48,108 nucleotides of DNA from Candidatus Omnitrophota bacterium (GTDB lineage Bacteria > Hinthialibacterota > Hinthialibacteria > Hinthialibacterales > JAKPRU01), in NCBI GenBank assembly GCA_029570205.1, contig JAKQSI010000056.1, forward strand, positions 1 through 48,108. The letters run 5' to 3'. The first letter of the stretch is position 1. Every line of letters begins with the position of its first letter. Below are positions 17,296 to 25,061 of the stretch, piece by piece. Both the position numbers and the translations under genes were made by a program. Under the pieces are notes generated by a model. That model was not told where the DNA came from. It worked only from the letters and a program-made list of their open reading frames with translations, and did no database searches.

Positions 17296-17338
17296 TTTCT
17301 CATTTTTGGAAAGACATTCCCAAAATTCCGATGAGAAA
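17296..17338 (+). promoter_or_regulatory. Stem-loop in the leader of the zinc-ribbon operon
   Basis: TTTCTCAT pairs with ATGAGAAA (17331-17338), and directly inside it TTTTGG pairs with CCAAAA (17320-17325). This makes a 14-bp stem with a 5-nt bulge on the 3' side and a 10-nt loop. A second CCCAAAATCGG copy follows about 5 nt past the stem, so the upstream CCAAAATTCCG segment has a near-duplicate. It could be an RNA leader structure or an operator; a good AAGGAG ribosome site lies between it and the ATG at 17371. Confidence 0.55.
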
Positions 17339-17370
17339 ACATCCCAAAATCGGTAAGGAGTAGATTCCTA

Positions 17371-18066
17371 ATGAGAAATGGGGGCGATCAACTTGACGAT
17401 GGTGGGGCGCAGGATATTCGTGGAATCATCCCGCAACGCAGCTTCGGCAACTGCCGTTGGTGCGCAGCCCAGGATGTGCGTCTCAGCTATCTGATGTGCG
17501 GAGATTGTTTTCGAATCGCTGAAATGATCCCGTCGAAGACCAGGATGTTGATAGGGCGTCCGAATGTCAGGAAACGACTGGGTCGTGATATCACAATCAA
17601 GACAGTAGCGGCGGAATTGCGTGAATTCTTATTGGATCCGAAAAACCGTTTTCCCGCCGAGCAGAGTCAACAGACCCATTGGGAGAAGATGGTCAGCCAA
17701 GTCCGGTCCGAGGTCAGCCCGGCGGATATCAGCCGGTGTGTTGCGGGGCTGATCGAACGGGGCATCGAAGAGCTGCCCTCCCAGTCCGATCTCGCCAAAC
17801 TTGCCGCTGTGGACCGCTTGCTGAGGTTCATGCTGCACATTTCCGTGTTAAGAGATCTGCTTCGAATCGAATTGGACCAAGAAGATGCCGCTTGTTGTTG
17901 CATCTGCGGAAGACCCGCAGCCCAGGGAAGCAAGGCCTTGTGTTCGCAATGCCGCAGCGAGATATTGCGGCAAAGCGGCCAGGAAGAAGTTCAGCAGGAA
18001 AGGCCCAAGCCGTACATGGGCATGAAGGCCATCGACATCATTATGAAAGACCGCGGTCGGCGGTGA
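17371..18066 (+). CDS. Double zinc-ribbon protein of unknown function
   Basis: The 231-aa protein has two CxxC...CxxC knuckles: Cys28/31 with Cys43/46 near the N-terminus, and Cys176/179 with Cys191/194 in CICGRPAAQGSKALCSQC. A helical middle (about 75-170) separates them. A clear AAGGAG ribosome site precedes the ATG by 10 nt. The TGA overlaps the GTG of the next gene (GTGA), so the two are translationally coupled. I do not recognise the family. Zinc-knuckle ends around a helical core loosely recall flagellar-operon proteins of the B. subtilis YvyF type, and also phage or conjugative regulators. The AT-rich upstream DNA suggests transfer. Confidence 0.75.
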   Translation: MRNGGDQLDDGGAQDIRGIIPQRSFGNCRWCAAQDVRLSYLMCGDCFRIAEMIPSKTRMLIGRPNVRKRLGRDITIKTVAAELREFLLDPKNRFPAEQSQQTHWEKMVSQVRSEVSPADISRCVAGLIERGIEELPSQSDLAKLAAVDRLLRFMLHISVLRDLLRIELDQEDAACCCICGRPAAQGSKALCSQCRSEILRQSGQEEVQQERPKPYMGMKAIDIIMKDRGRR

Positions 18067-18239
18067 GAAGAAGGTACAACGCAAAAGGATGGGACAAACA
18101 GCTCAGGATCCGCATCTCATCGAAAGACTTGGACAACATTCAGGCCATTGCCATCGAGGAAGGTATTCCTTACCGGACCCTCAGATCCGGCATCATTCAC
18201 CGTTACATTTCTTCTTACCATGAAAAGGCCCGTGAGTAG
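18063..18239 (+). CDS. CopG-like (ribbon-helix-helix) antitoxin-type protein
   Basis: This small ORF starts at GTG inside the preceding stop (GTGA) and encodes 58 aa. The core KQLRIRISSKDLDNIQAIA and GIPYRTLRSGIIHRYISSY matches the CopG/BrnA-like antitoxin pattern (LRLS..DL..L...A...G.PYQTLI.SI.HKY). It has a DNA-binding beta-strand near the N-terminus followed by two helices. Antitoxins of this group usually repress their own operon. No RelE/BrnT-type toxin lies beside it; its partner is the zinc-ribbon protein, which makes the pair unusual. Confidence 0.75.
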   Translation: MRRRYNAKGWDKQLRIRISSKDLDNIQAIAIEEGIPYRTLRSGIIHRYISSYHEKARE

Positions 18240-18336
18240 CGTGGGCCGGTCCACACGCAGGCTTGAGCCTGTTCTGCTTAACTACTCCCCTCCTTATTCC
18301 CCAATGTTTAATCTTTCCCCGAACTATCCCCCACGC

Positions 18337-19725
18337 TCACAAATCAAAATATTCCCCGCGCTTCGGAATGCGAATCTCTGAAATGCCCTGCGACGCAAGA
18401 CGCGCCCCCATGGCCTCACTCTGATCCGGCTCTCCATGTACCAGGAACAGATTCCTCAGGCTTTCCTTTGAGGCCATCGCAAATCGGTCAAGGCCGTCTT
18501 TGTCCGCGTGTCCGCTGTAGGCGTTGATAATTCGCACCTCCGCCTCCAGGTCATGCTCCAGCCCAAAAATCCGCACCGTCGGTTCCCGCTCGACTATTTT
18601 CCTGCCGAGAGTATGTTTCGCCTGGAATCCGACAATCAGAATAATATTCTTCGGATTACCGATATTATTCCGCAAATGGTGGAGAATCCGCCCCGCCTCG
18701 CACATGCCCGACGCCGAAATAATAACCATTGGACCCGACTGTTCGTTCAGCTGCTGGGAGTCTTCTTTACTTCGAATCAACTCCAATTCCGGAAAGTCGA
18801 ACGGATCTTCGTGCTTATCGAACAACGTGATGATTTCCTCGTCAAAGCATTCAGGATGCAGGCGAAATATCTCCGTTACTTTAATTGTCAGCGGGCTGTC
18901 CAGGTATACCGGCACGTGTGGAATCCGCTTCAGTTTCAGCAATTTATGAAAACTGTACAGAATCTCCTGGGCACGCTCCAGCGCGAAGGATGGAATAATC
19001 AGTTTGCTTTTTCGCGCAAATACCGTGTTGACCGCATCCGCCAGTTTCTCATCGGCTACTTCAATGGGATCGTGCTTCCGATTCCCGTAGGTGCTTTCAA
19101 GAATCATGTTGTCCGCATCATCGATCAAAGTCGGGTCTCTGAGAATCGGCAGTCTCCTTCGCCCGACATCCCCGCTGAACACCAGCCGCTGCTTCCTGCC
19201 GGATTCTTCAATATCCAGAACCACGACCGCCGATCCCAATACATGACCGGCATCGCGAAATGTCAGCGTTACCCCGTCCGAAAGTGGAAACGGCCTGTCG
19301 TAGTTGATCGCGATGAATTGACGCAGGGCTTTCTCTACATCCTCTGCGTCATAAATCGGAGAAATAAACTCTTCCGGTCGATGCGCAATTTTCTTGTTAA
19401 AGAATTCCGCATCCTTCTGCTGGATATGAGCGCTGTCCATCAGCATCACGGAGGCCAGATCCCGTGTAGCGGGTGTCGCGAGGATGTCGCCGTCGTATCT
19501 CCGGCACAACAGCGGGATATTGCCGCTGTGGTCGATATGCGCATGAGAGAGCGCCATTCTGTCGATATTTTCGGGGGCAAACGGAAGGTTACGGTTCAAT
19601 TCGTTGGATTCATCCCGATGTCCCTGGTACAAACCGCAGTCCAGCAGGATGCGCTTTCCATTCACTTCGAGCAGGTGCATCGAGCCGGTCACTCCACCGG
19701 CAGCGCCGAAGAAAAATATCCTCAT
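18337..19725 (-). CDS. MBL-fold beta-CASP RNA-processing nuclease
   Basis: At 462 aa this has the full length of bacterial CPSF73-like enzymes. The metallo-beta-lactamase motif HAHIDH (61-66) supplies zinc ligands, with DAGHVLGSA and SGDVG as further metal-site segments. The beta-CASP part has SPLTIKVTEIF, ISASGMCEAGRI and the C-terminal AYSGHADKDGL and LVHGEP boxes. The expected role is endo- or exonucleolytic RNA maturation or decay. It is a single gene, convergent with the CopG-like operon. Confidence 0.92.
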   Translation of the reverse strand: MRIFFFGAAGGVTGSMHLLEVNGKRILLDCGLYQGHRDESNELNRNLPFAPENIDRMALSHAHIDHSGNIPLLCRRYDGDILATPATRDLASVMLMDSAHIQQKDAEFFNKKIAHRPEEFISPIYDAEDVEKALRQFIAINYDRPFPLSDGVTLTFRDAGHVLGSAVVVLDIEESGRKQRLVFSGDVGRRRLPILRDPTLIDDADNMILESTYGNRKHDPIEVADEKLADAVNTVFARKSKLIIPSFALERAQEILYSFHKLLKLKRIPHVPVYLDSPLTIKVTEIFRLHPECFDEEIITLFDKHEDPFDFPELELIRSKEDSQQLNEQSGPMVIISASGMCEAGRILHHLRNNIGNPKNIILIVGFQAKHTLGRKIVEREPTVRIFGLEHDLEAEVRIINAYSGHADKDGLDRFAMASKESLRNLFLVHGEPDQSEAMGARLASQGISEIRIPKRGEYFDL

Positions 19726-19850
19726 TAACTATTCCTTTCCATTGTTGCCATCGTGGGCGGGCGCGAACACCCCCGCGCAAACATACAGAATGTGGCTACA
19801 ATATATGGAATCATACGGGAAGTCACGGCAGGCCGATGGGATCGCCGATC

Positions 19851-19979
19851 TCATCTGACAACGGTCTCTGTGTACCAGATGGCGTTAAGCATCAGGAGTA
19901 AAATCACCGTCATCCATGCGGGAACAGTCCGTTTCTCCAATCCGGCACGGCGCGGGAGCCATTGTGACGTTTTTTTCAT
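19851..19979 (-). CDS. Possible 42-aa single-span membrane protein
   Basis: From ATG 19979 the frame reads MKKTSQWLPRRAGLEKRTVP, then a hydrophobic span (AWMTVILLLMLNAIWY) and ends at TGA 19851. A GAGG lies 11 nt before the start. The positively charged N-terminus followed by one helix is a typical small inner-membrane protein. It sits in the 408-bp gap between the nuclease and the antiporter, pointing away from the latter. No family was recognised; it may be spurious. Confidence 0.4.
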   Translation of the reverse strand: MKKTSQWLPRRAGLEKRTVPAWMTVILLLMLNAIWYTETVVR

Positions 19980-20133
19980 TTCGATCAAACCTCGTCCGAA
20001 AATTTGGCTTTTCATGGATTGTGTAGTATCGTAGTCCATACAGTCGGTTTTCGCCAATAATCCGGGGATTTCTTCATTGTCTATTCAATCGATCCGATCT
20101 GTCATGGACACGAAACAGAAAGGAACCAGTCTC

Positions 20134-21786
20134 ATGAAATCGAGAACCGCATGTCTCATGGGCATTCTGATGTTGGGAATCGTTCAGGCCCTGCCGGTTT
20201 TCGCGGCATCGGACGGGGGAACAGGCGGCGAACCGGGTGAAGTCGTGATCGAAAGCCCCATGCAGCATTTCGTTCATGTGGCCGCGCATACCGTCCTCCA
20301 GCTGGGAGTCATTATCATCCTGGCGGTGATCGCACGACGGCTTTGCGAAGCCGTGAAACAGCCGCCGGTCGTTGGAGCGCTTCTGGCCGGTGTCGTGATC
20401 ACCAATCTCAGCAAGTTCGGCAACGATTCCATTCCCATTTGGAGCCATATCTTTCCGATTGATCCGGGGTCGGGGTTGGTAGTTACCGAGCCGTTGTGGA
20501 TTCTCGGAGGCATTGGGGCCATCATTCTCCTCTTCCTGGTTGGCGTGGAGATGGATTTCGAGCAGGTCAAGAGGGTCGGCACAAAATCAACCTGGATTAC
20601 GCTGGGCGGGATTGTGCTGCCGTTTATCGCAGCGCCTCTGGCGATGCTGTGGTTCTTCACAGAAGGACCCATCGCCAAGCCGGAAATGGCCACCGCCCTT
20701 TTCATGGGAGCGGTGTTCATAACCACAAGTGTGGGGATTTCGGTCAAAGTGTATTCCGAGCTCCGAATGCTGGACACGGAGGAAGGGCTGGCGGTTCTGG
20801 TGGCCGGGATTGTGGACGACATCGGCGGGCTTCTGGTTCTGTCCGGTGTTCTGGCTTACGCAACCGGCGGGGAGATGAACGAACTGCCGGTCATTGCCGG
20901 CAAGGCCCTGGTCTTTCTGGCAGTCATCGTCATCGGCGGCAAGATGATCGCGTTCCGCATTTCCGACTTCTCGATGCACCTGTTCGGGCGGGCCGGTGCG
21001 CCGGTCCTTCTGACAGGGATTGCGCTGGTTATTGCGGCAATTGCGGAATCACAGTTCCAGTTGGCTATGATTGTGGGTGCGGCGGCAGCCGGAATGGTTC
21101 TTTCCGGAACCCGTATCGGGCATCAACTGGAGGATTTCCTCAAACGTCCTGAAGAATTGCTTTCCCCGGTCTTCTTTGTCGTAATGGGAATGCTGGTAGA
21201 TCTCCGCACAGTCAACAGGGGTGTTCTTGTGATGAGCCTCGTTATGACTGTGATTGCGATCATTGGCAAGGTGGTCGGGTGCGGTCTTCCGGCAAAATTC
21301 TCCGGTTTCACCAATAAGGAAAGTCTCCGCATCGGGGTCGCGATGAATAACCGGGGCGAGGTGGGCCTGATTGTCGCCGGACTCGGTTACGCCACCGGCA
21401 ACTTCGATCCGGCGGAATTGGCCGTCGCAATCATCGTCATCCTGCTCACAACGGTCCCCACACCTTCCCTCTTGAAGATATTGAGCAAGCGGGCCGCCCA
21501 CGCGGAAACCGCCCGGACGATCACCATCCGTGAAATCTCCGAACCACTGCGCAACTTCATCGTCGTGGAGTTCCTGAAACTGGCCCACAGACGCGGATTC
21601 TCCACGCTCAGTTCCGAGCGAGACACCATCCACGAGGTGGTCAATGAAGACACCGGACAGCGCATCTCTCTGAGCGACACGGAAGATGGATTAGTTATCA
21701 ATGCTTCCGGGGGCGAATCGGTTGCTCGCGAGATTCTCGCGGCAATCAAAGAGAGCGTCAGCGAGCGTCTTTCGCAAGCCAAATGA
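20134..21786 (+). CDS. CPA2-type cation:proton antiporter (Kef/NapA-like)
   Basis: Choosing ATG 20134, with AAAGGA 9-10 nt upstream, gives a 550-aa protein with a cleavable-looking signal (KSRTACLMGILMLGIV...FA-AS). A monovalent cation:proton exchanger core of 11-13 membrane spans follows, including LLFLVGVEMDFEQV, GIVDDIGGLLVLSGV (the paired acidic DD motif typical of electrogenic exchangers) and AMNNRGEVGLIVAGLGY. The last ~100 residues form a soluble tail ending in a small domain rich in acidic residues. No TrkA-N/RCK domain is fused, which separates it from classic KefB/C. Expected role: Na+/H+ or K+/H+ exchange and pH homeostasis. Confidence 0.9.
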   Translation: MKSRTACLMGILMLGIVQALPVFAASDGGTGGEPGEVVIESPMQHFVHVAAHTVLQLGVIIILAVIARRLCEAVKQPPVVGALLAGVVITNLSKFGNDSIPIWSHIFPIDPGSGLVVTEPLWILGGIGAIILLFLVGVEMDFEQVKRVGTKSTWITLGGIVLPFIAAPLAMLWFFTEGPIAKPEMATALFMGAVFITTSVGISVKVYSELRMLDTEEGLAVLVAGIVDDIGGLLVLSGVLAYATGGEMNELPVIAGKALVFLAVIVIGGKMIAFRISDFSMHLFGRAGAPVLLTGIALVIAAIAESQFQLAMIVGAAAAGMVLSGTRIGHQLEDFLKRPEELLSPVFFVVMGMLVDLRTVNRGVLVMSLVMTVIAIIGKVVGCGLPAKFSGFTNKESLRIGVAMNNRGEVGLIVAGLGYATGNFDPAELAVAIIVILLTTVPTPSLLKILSKRAAHAETARTITIREISEPLRNFIVVEFLKLAHRRGFSTLSSERDTIHEVVNEDTGQRISLSDTEDGLVINASGGESVAREILAAIKESVSERLSQAK

Positions 21787-21843
21787 AGCAGCAGGAAAAC
21801 AACACAAGGCCTTCCTCATTCACCGGGGGAGGCTTTGTTGTAG

Positions 21844-21960
21844 ATGAGCATTCCGGCGTGGAATCCGGTAAGGGAGGTCCCGCCAAGTGAAATTGAAAAA
21901 GCGGTTGAGCGCAAGAGAAAATTTGAAGAAAATCCGACAGAACACACGTATGAGGAATAA
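21844..21960 (+). CDS. 38-aa ORF coupled to an XRE regulator
   Basis: The short frame starts at ATG 21844 after a strong GGGGGAGG ribosome site (11-nt spacing). It reads MSIPAWNPVREVPPSEIEKA and later KFEENPTEHTYEE, ending at TAA 21958-21960. The final A is the first base of the next ATG (TAATG), so the two genes are coupled. The protein is charged and helical with no membrane span. Toxins upstream of HigA/XRE-type antitoxins usually run 90-110 aa, so this is either a distinct small protein or a truncated toxin. It does not match RelE/HigB that I can see. Confidence 0.6.
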   Translation: MSIPAWNPVREVPPSEIEKAVERKRKFEENPTEHTYEE

Positions 21961-22289
21961 TGAAGATGTCCCGTAAACGGAAACCGACCACCGATGCGGT
22001 GGAAATCCTCCATCGCAGATACTACGAGGGCAACTCAGAAAGGATAGCGGATCTTGAGCAGACCCGCACAGACGCGGAAGTCGCCCACAGCATCCATGCC
22101 CTTCGAACACAGGCCGGATTGACTCAAAAAGAACTCGCCGCGTTGGTCGGTACCACTCCTTCCGTTATTTCACGGCTGGAGAATGCAGACTACACAAGGC
22201 ATTCTCTTTCCATGCTGCGTCGAATCGCTGCCGCTTTGGACCTTCGCATCGAGACCCGTTTTGTTCCGATATCCTCAACTGCCGCTTGA
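21960..22289 (+). CDS. XRE-family HTH regulator (HigA/antitoxin-like)
   Basis: The 109-aa protein has a helix-turn-helix of the Cro/C1 type in its C-terminal half: IHALRTQAGLTQKELAALVG, then TTPSVISRLENADY and HSLSMLRRIAAALDLR. This pattern is shared by HigA and other type II antitoxins and by small phage-type repressors. It starts within the stop of the 38-aa ORF (TAATG). It likely represses its own operon. Confidence 0.85.
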   Translation: MKMSRKRKPTTDAVEILHRRYYEGNSERIADLEQTRTDAEVAHSIHALRTQAGLTQKELAALVGTTPSVISRLENADYTRHSLSMLRRIAAALDLRIETRFVPISSTAA

Positions 22290-22348
22290 GACCTCCTTCT
22301 CTTTTCGTAAAGCATCACTCCATCTTCGGCAAAACCGAATAATTTGCA

Positions 22349-22867
22349 TCATTCCGCCCCCTCTTCCTTCGGCGGACTCAAAAACAGCAGGAACACCACC
22401 GTCGCCATCAGGGATGTCACCACCACAAAAACCAGAAACCCTCCGACATGGATTCGGAAAGCGACTTCCGGAAAACTTGCCTGAATAACCATCTGGTAGC
22501 CCACCAGGAAAATCAGGTTCGTCTCAATACCGATGGCGTGGAACATAATGGCCAGCCGGTTATAGATTCGTTCCCTGCGCTGCGGCGTCGCAAACCAGTA
22601 TTCCTTTTGCGGCAGGTTGACCCACGAGTCCGGCGCTCTTCCGATCAAAAGCGGAAATACCCCCAACATCAGCACATTCATCCCCAGGACAACCAGCAAA
22701 TATTGAACGAAAAATGAAGACTTATCGGACCAGCCGTTCGGCTGCCCTTTGCCGTCGAAATGCACCGCCATCCTCTCCGGCAACGCGCTGTAAGTCAGCG
22801 CCATGTACAACAAACAGGCCACCAGAAGCCCGGTCGAAACCCAGAATGTCACTCGCTTCGCGATCAT
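22349..22867 (-). CDS. DUF1648-domain membrane protein
   Basis: The ATG at 22867 overlaps the stop of the cyclase gene (ATGA), which fixes the start against a longer frame. The 172-aa protein has about four membrane helices. The DUF1648 hallmark LPERMAVHFDGKGQPNGWSD lies between helix 1 and 2, as in SdpI-like immunity or sensor proteins. Function is unknown. It is the last of four packed minus-strand genes. Confidence 0.85.
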   Translation of the reverse strand: MIAKRVTFWVSTGLLVACLLYMALTYSALPERMAVHFDGKGQPNGWSDKSSFFVQYLLVVLGMNVLMLGVFPLLIGRAPDSWVNLPQKEYWFATPQRRERIYNRLAIMFHAIGIETNLIFLVGYQMVIQASFPEVAFRIHVGGFLVFVVVTSLMATVVFLLFLSPPKEEGAE

Positions 22868-23502
22868 GTGTGTTCCGTCCTGCGCAATACGGCCCGGACC
22901 GGGGCCGCTTCGCCCCCGACAATCTTGAGCGGCAACGCGATCAGCTCGTAATCCCCCGGTTCCGCATTCCTCAAATCCAGGCTCTCCAAAACAATAACGC
23001 AATTCCCAAGAAGTATTCGGTGCACTTCCTCATCGTCCTCTCCAAAGGCGCCGATGGAGAGATAGTCCAGCCCCACCAGTTTCACCCCAATCTCGACCAG
23101 CTTTTCCGCCGCCGGAACGGTGAGCGCAATATAATCTTCCCGAAACAACGGCGCATCCCAGAGTTGGGAGTTCTTTGTTCGAAAGAGAACACGCTCCACC
23201 CCGTTGAGGTTCATCCGCCCGATATCCGTACTGTCAATGTGACGGTTTTCCTCGTGCAGCACAACACGACACGGGCCGATGAATATCCCAAGGTCCAGAT
23301 TCTCCACCGATTCCCCGCCCTCAACGACATGCAACGGCGCATCAATATGCGCTCCCGCATGGGCAGTCATCACCAGATGGGACAGGATGTATGACGAACC
23401 ATCCTCAAACAAATGCTCCACAACCCGCCGGAACGGCGTATCCCCCGGCCAGACAACAGTCCCGTCGTGCAGGGAAACCGTGATGTCGATGATCGAGTTC
23501 AT
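22864..23502 (-). CDS. Cyclase family protein (kynurenine formamidase-like)
   Basis: Starting at MNSIIDITVSLHDGT (ATG 23502), this 212-aa protein carries the metal-binding motif HAGAHIDAPLH (48-58), characteristic of the cyclase/bacterial kynurenine formamidase (KynB) superfamily. GLDYLSIG near residue 150 and ALPLKIVGGEAAPVRAV at the end also fit. These enzymes hydrolyse formamide or cyclic amide bonds, using zinc or manganese. The absence of other kynurenine genes argues for a different substrate. It is third in the four-gene operon. Confidence 0.85.
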   Translation of the reverse strand: MNSIIDITVSLHDGTVVWPGDTPFRRVVEHLFEDGSSYILSHLVMTAHAGAHIDAPLHVVEGGESVENLDLGIFIGPCRVVLHEENRHIDSTDIGRMNLNGVERVLFRTKNSQLWDAPLFREDYIALTVPAAEKLVEIGVKLVGLDYLSIGAFGEDDEEVHRILLGNCVIVLESLDLRNAEPGDYELIALPLKIVGGEAAPVRAVLRRTEHT

Positions 23503-23522
23503 TCCATGCCTCGGTGCGGGAT

Positions 23523-23711
23523 TCAGGGATGCGGGATTGCGCGCTTGAGGATCAAGTAGAAACCGACATCGAATCCCAGAATCAGCATGTTTTTGACCGC
23601 GGCGAACTCCCACCCTTCCTTCGCGTATGTGTTCAAGTGTCGCTCCATCTTCCTGGCCTTGTGAATGCTGGTCATGCAAAACCAATCCGAGATCACCTTG
23701 TATTCGGTCAT
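23523..23711 (-). CDS. DUF4177-like small protein
   Basis: This 62-aa protein begins MTEYKVISDWF and has a helix with AKEGWEFAAV and a final strand YLILKRAIPHP, the usual shape of DUF4177 (start YKVV, middle EGWELV, end LKR). The ATG overlaps the previous stop (ATGA). Function is unknown. Confidence 0.75.
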   Translation of the reverse strand: MTEYKVISDWFCMTSIHKARKMERHLNTYAKEGWEFAAVKNMLILGFDVGFYLILKRAIPHP

Positions 23712-24832
23712 GGTTTCGACTCCTTTTCACCGGCCAAAGTGCGGAATGCCCGCAGGGCCGGTTCCCATTTGTTTTCTTTGTCCAGATGTCCGGCGGTGAA
23801 AATGATCACTCCTGTCCCGGATGCCTTGCCGCTGTCGAGAATCACCTGTTCCAATTCTTCAGGGGGCAATTCGGATGGCTCATCCATGGCCTGCACAATC
23901 GGCCAGACCGGCTTGCCCGTGCGATGAATTGTTTCCTTTGTGAATTCGGCGGGCCAGGATGGACCTTTTCGGCACAGGAGGTGATAGACCATCGGAGAGA
24001 AAATATCTACATCCTCCGCCAACTTGACATAATCCTGGCCGACCACGCGAAAAATCGCCCCATTCTGCTCGTTCGGCGACCACGGCACTGTGAAAATGCC
24101 GATACTCGCGTTCGGGCGCACACGGTCTCGAATCAGCCGCGCCTCATGCACCCATGCCCCAATTCGCTCCGTTTTGAATTCAATCCACGACGGCAGGTGT
24201 TTCTCCAAAATCCAAGCCGCCAACTCCGTGCGTCTCAAATCCTGCGGAACTTCAAACTCACCGGCAACCGCCTCTCGGTACAGACGGATGCAGTCATCGC
24301 AAAAGCAATTATTCAGATGTGTCGGGTCCTGTTTCTCCCATCGAATCGGATACCGAATGAAATCCAGCCAGACCCCGTCGATTCTCGCATCGGCAATCCG
24401 CTTCTTGAACTCCTCCAGTCTCTTCTGACGCAAGTCCTCTTTATTCGGACAGAGTCCGTAATACCAGCCGTCCGGTTTCTGTTCCGTGCCGTCGGACGTG
24501 ATCGGTCGCCACTCCGGGTGTTGCCGGTAGAGGCTTTTCCCGGCGAATAGTGTCATCTCCCGATAAATACGAATCCCCGCCCGCCGAAGCGCCCCAAGGA
24601 CCTCATCCGATTCCTTCGTGATGAACACGCCGTTGACATGTCGCTCTTTCAGCCATACGGCGATCTGTTCCGGTGACATCCCCTTGACCAGGCTCAAGTT
24701 CGAGGAGAATCCATACAGGCATAATGCAAATGAGCGGTTCGGGTCCACAGCTGTTCCTTCTGCCATTGACGGTCCGGCAAGCATTATCACAGATGCGCAC
24801 AAACCGGCAAAGCGTAATCGGGCTATCATCAT
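23708..24832 (-). CDS. Secreted glycoside-hydrolase-like TIM-barrel protein
   Basis: A GGAGG 8 nt upstream selects ATG 24832 (MMIARLRFAG), giving 374 aa with a signal peptide ending near SMAEG. The barrel carries GVWLDFIRYPIRWE, a motif of putative glycoside hydrolases of the GHL10/DUF4015 group in which the Asp lies on strand 4. DIFSPMVYHLL and AMDEPSELPPEEL come later. Substrate unknown; a polysaccharide is likely. First gene of the four-gene operon with the DUF4177, cyclase and DUF1648 genes. Confidence 0.8.
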   Translation of the reverse strand: MMIARLRFAGLCASVIMLAGPSMAEGTAVDPNRSFALCLYGFSSNLSLVKGMSPEQIAVWLKERHVNGVFITKESDEVLGALRRAGIRIYREMTLFAGKSLYRQHPEWRPITSDGTEQKPDGWYYGLCPNKEDLRQKRLEEFKKRIADARIDGVWLDFIRYPIRWEKQDPTHLNNCFCDDCIRLYREAVAGEFEVPQDLRRTELAAWILEKHLPSWIEFKTERIGAWVHEARLIRDRVRPNASIGIFTVPWSPNEQNGAIFRVVGQDYVKLAEDVDIFSPMVYHLLCRKGPSWPAEFTKETIHRTGKPVWPIVQAMDEPSELPPEELEQVILDSGKASGTGVIIFTAGHLDKENKWEPALRAFRTLAGEKESKP

Positions 24833-24905
24833 TGCTTCATCCTCCATGGAATGTGATATCGTCGGATTCGGGAGGGCGAAGATGTCTCAAAAGTCTCCGA
24901 ATTTC

Positions 24906-24928
24906 CCTCCCCCGAAGATCGGGGGAGG
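24906..24928. repeat. CCTCCCCCGA hairpin of the CCCCACCT family
   Basis: CCTCCCCCGA-AGA-TCGGGGGAGG is a perfect 10-bp stem. On the reverse strand it is preceded by AACCCCCACCTAACC, the same leader as at 14132 and 31679. It lies upstream of the 25062 gene, in the divergent gap behind the 24832 gene. Confidence 0.8.
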
Positions 24929-25061
24929 TTAGGTGGGGGTTGAATTCACGGGACTGATCGACTCTACTCTCGCCACGCGTGACGATGAACGCCAAATATT
25001 GTATGCTAAAGAGAGCAGCGTGCGTACTGCAATAAAAATATGAATCGAAAGGGACAGAAAT

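Noticed and set aside
18508-19728. Long 406-aa frame opposite the beta-CASP nuclease
   Set aside because: It is a shadow of a clearly real gene with motifs HAHIDH and AYSGHADKDGL.
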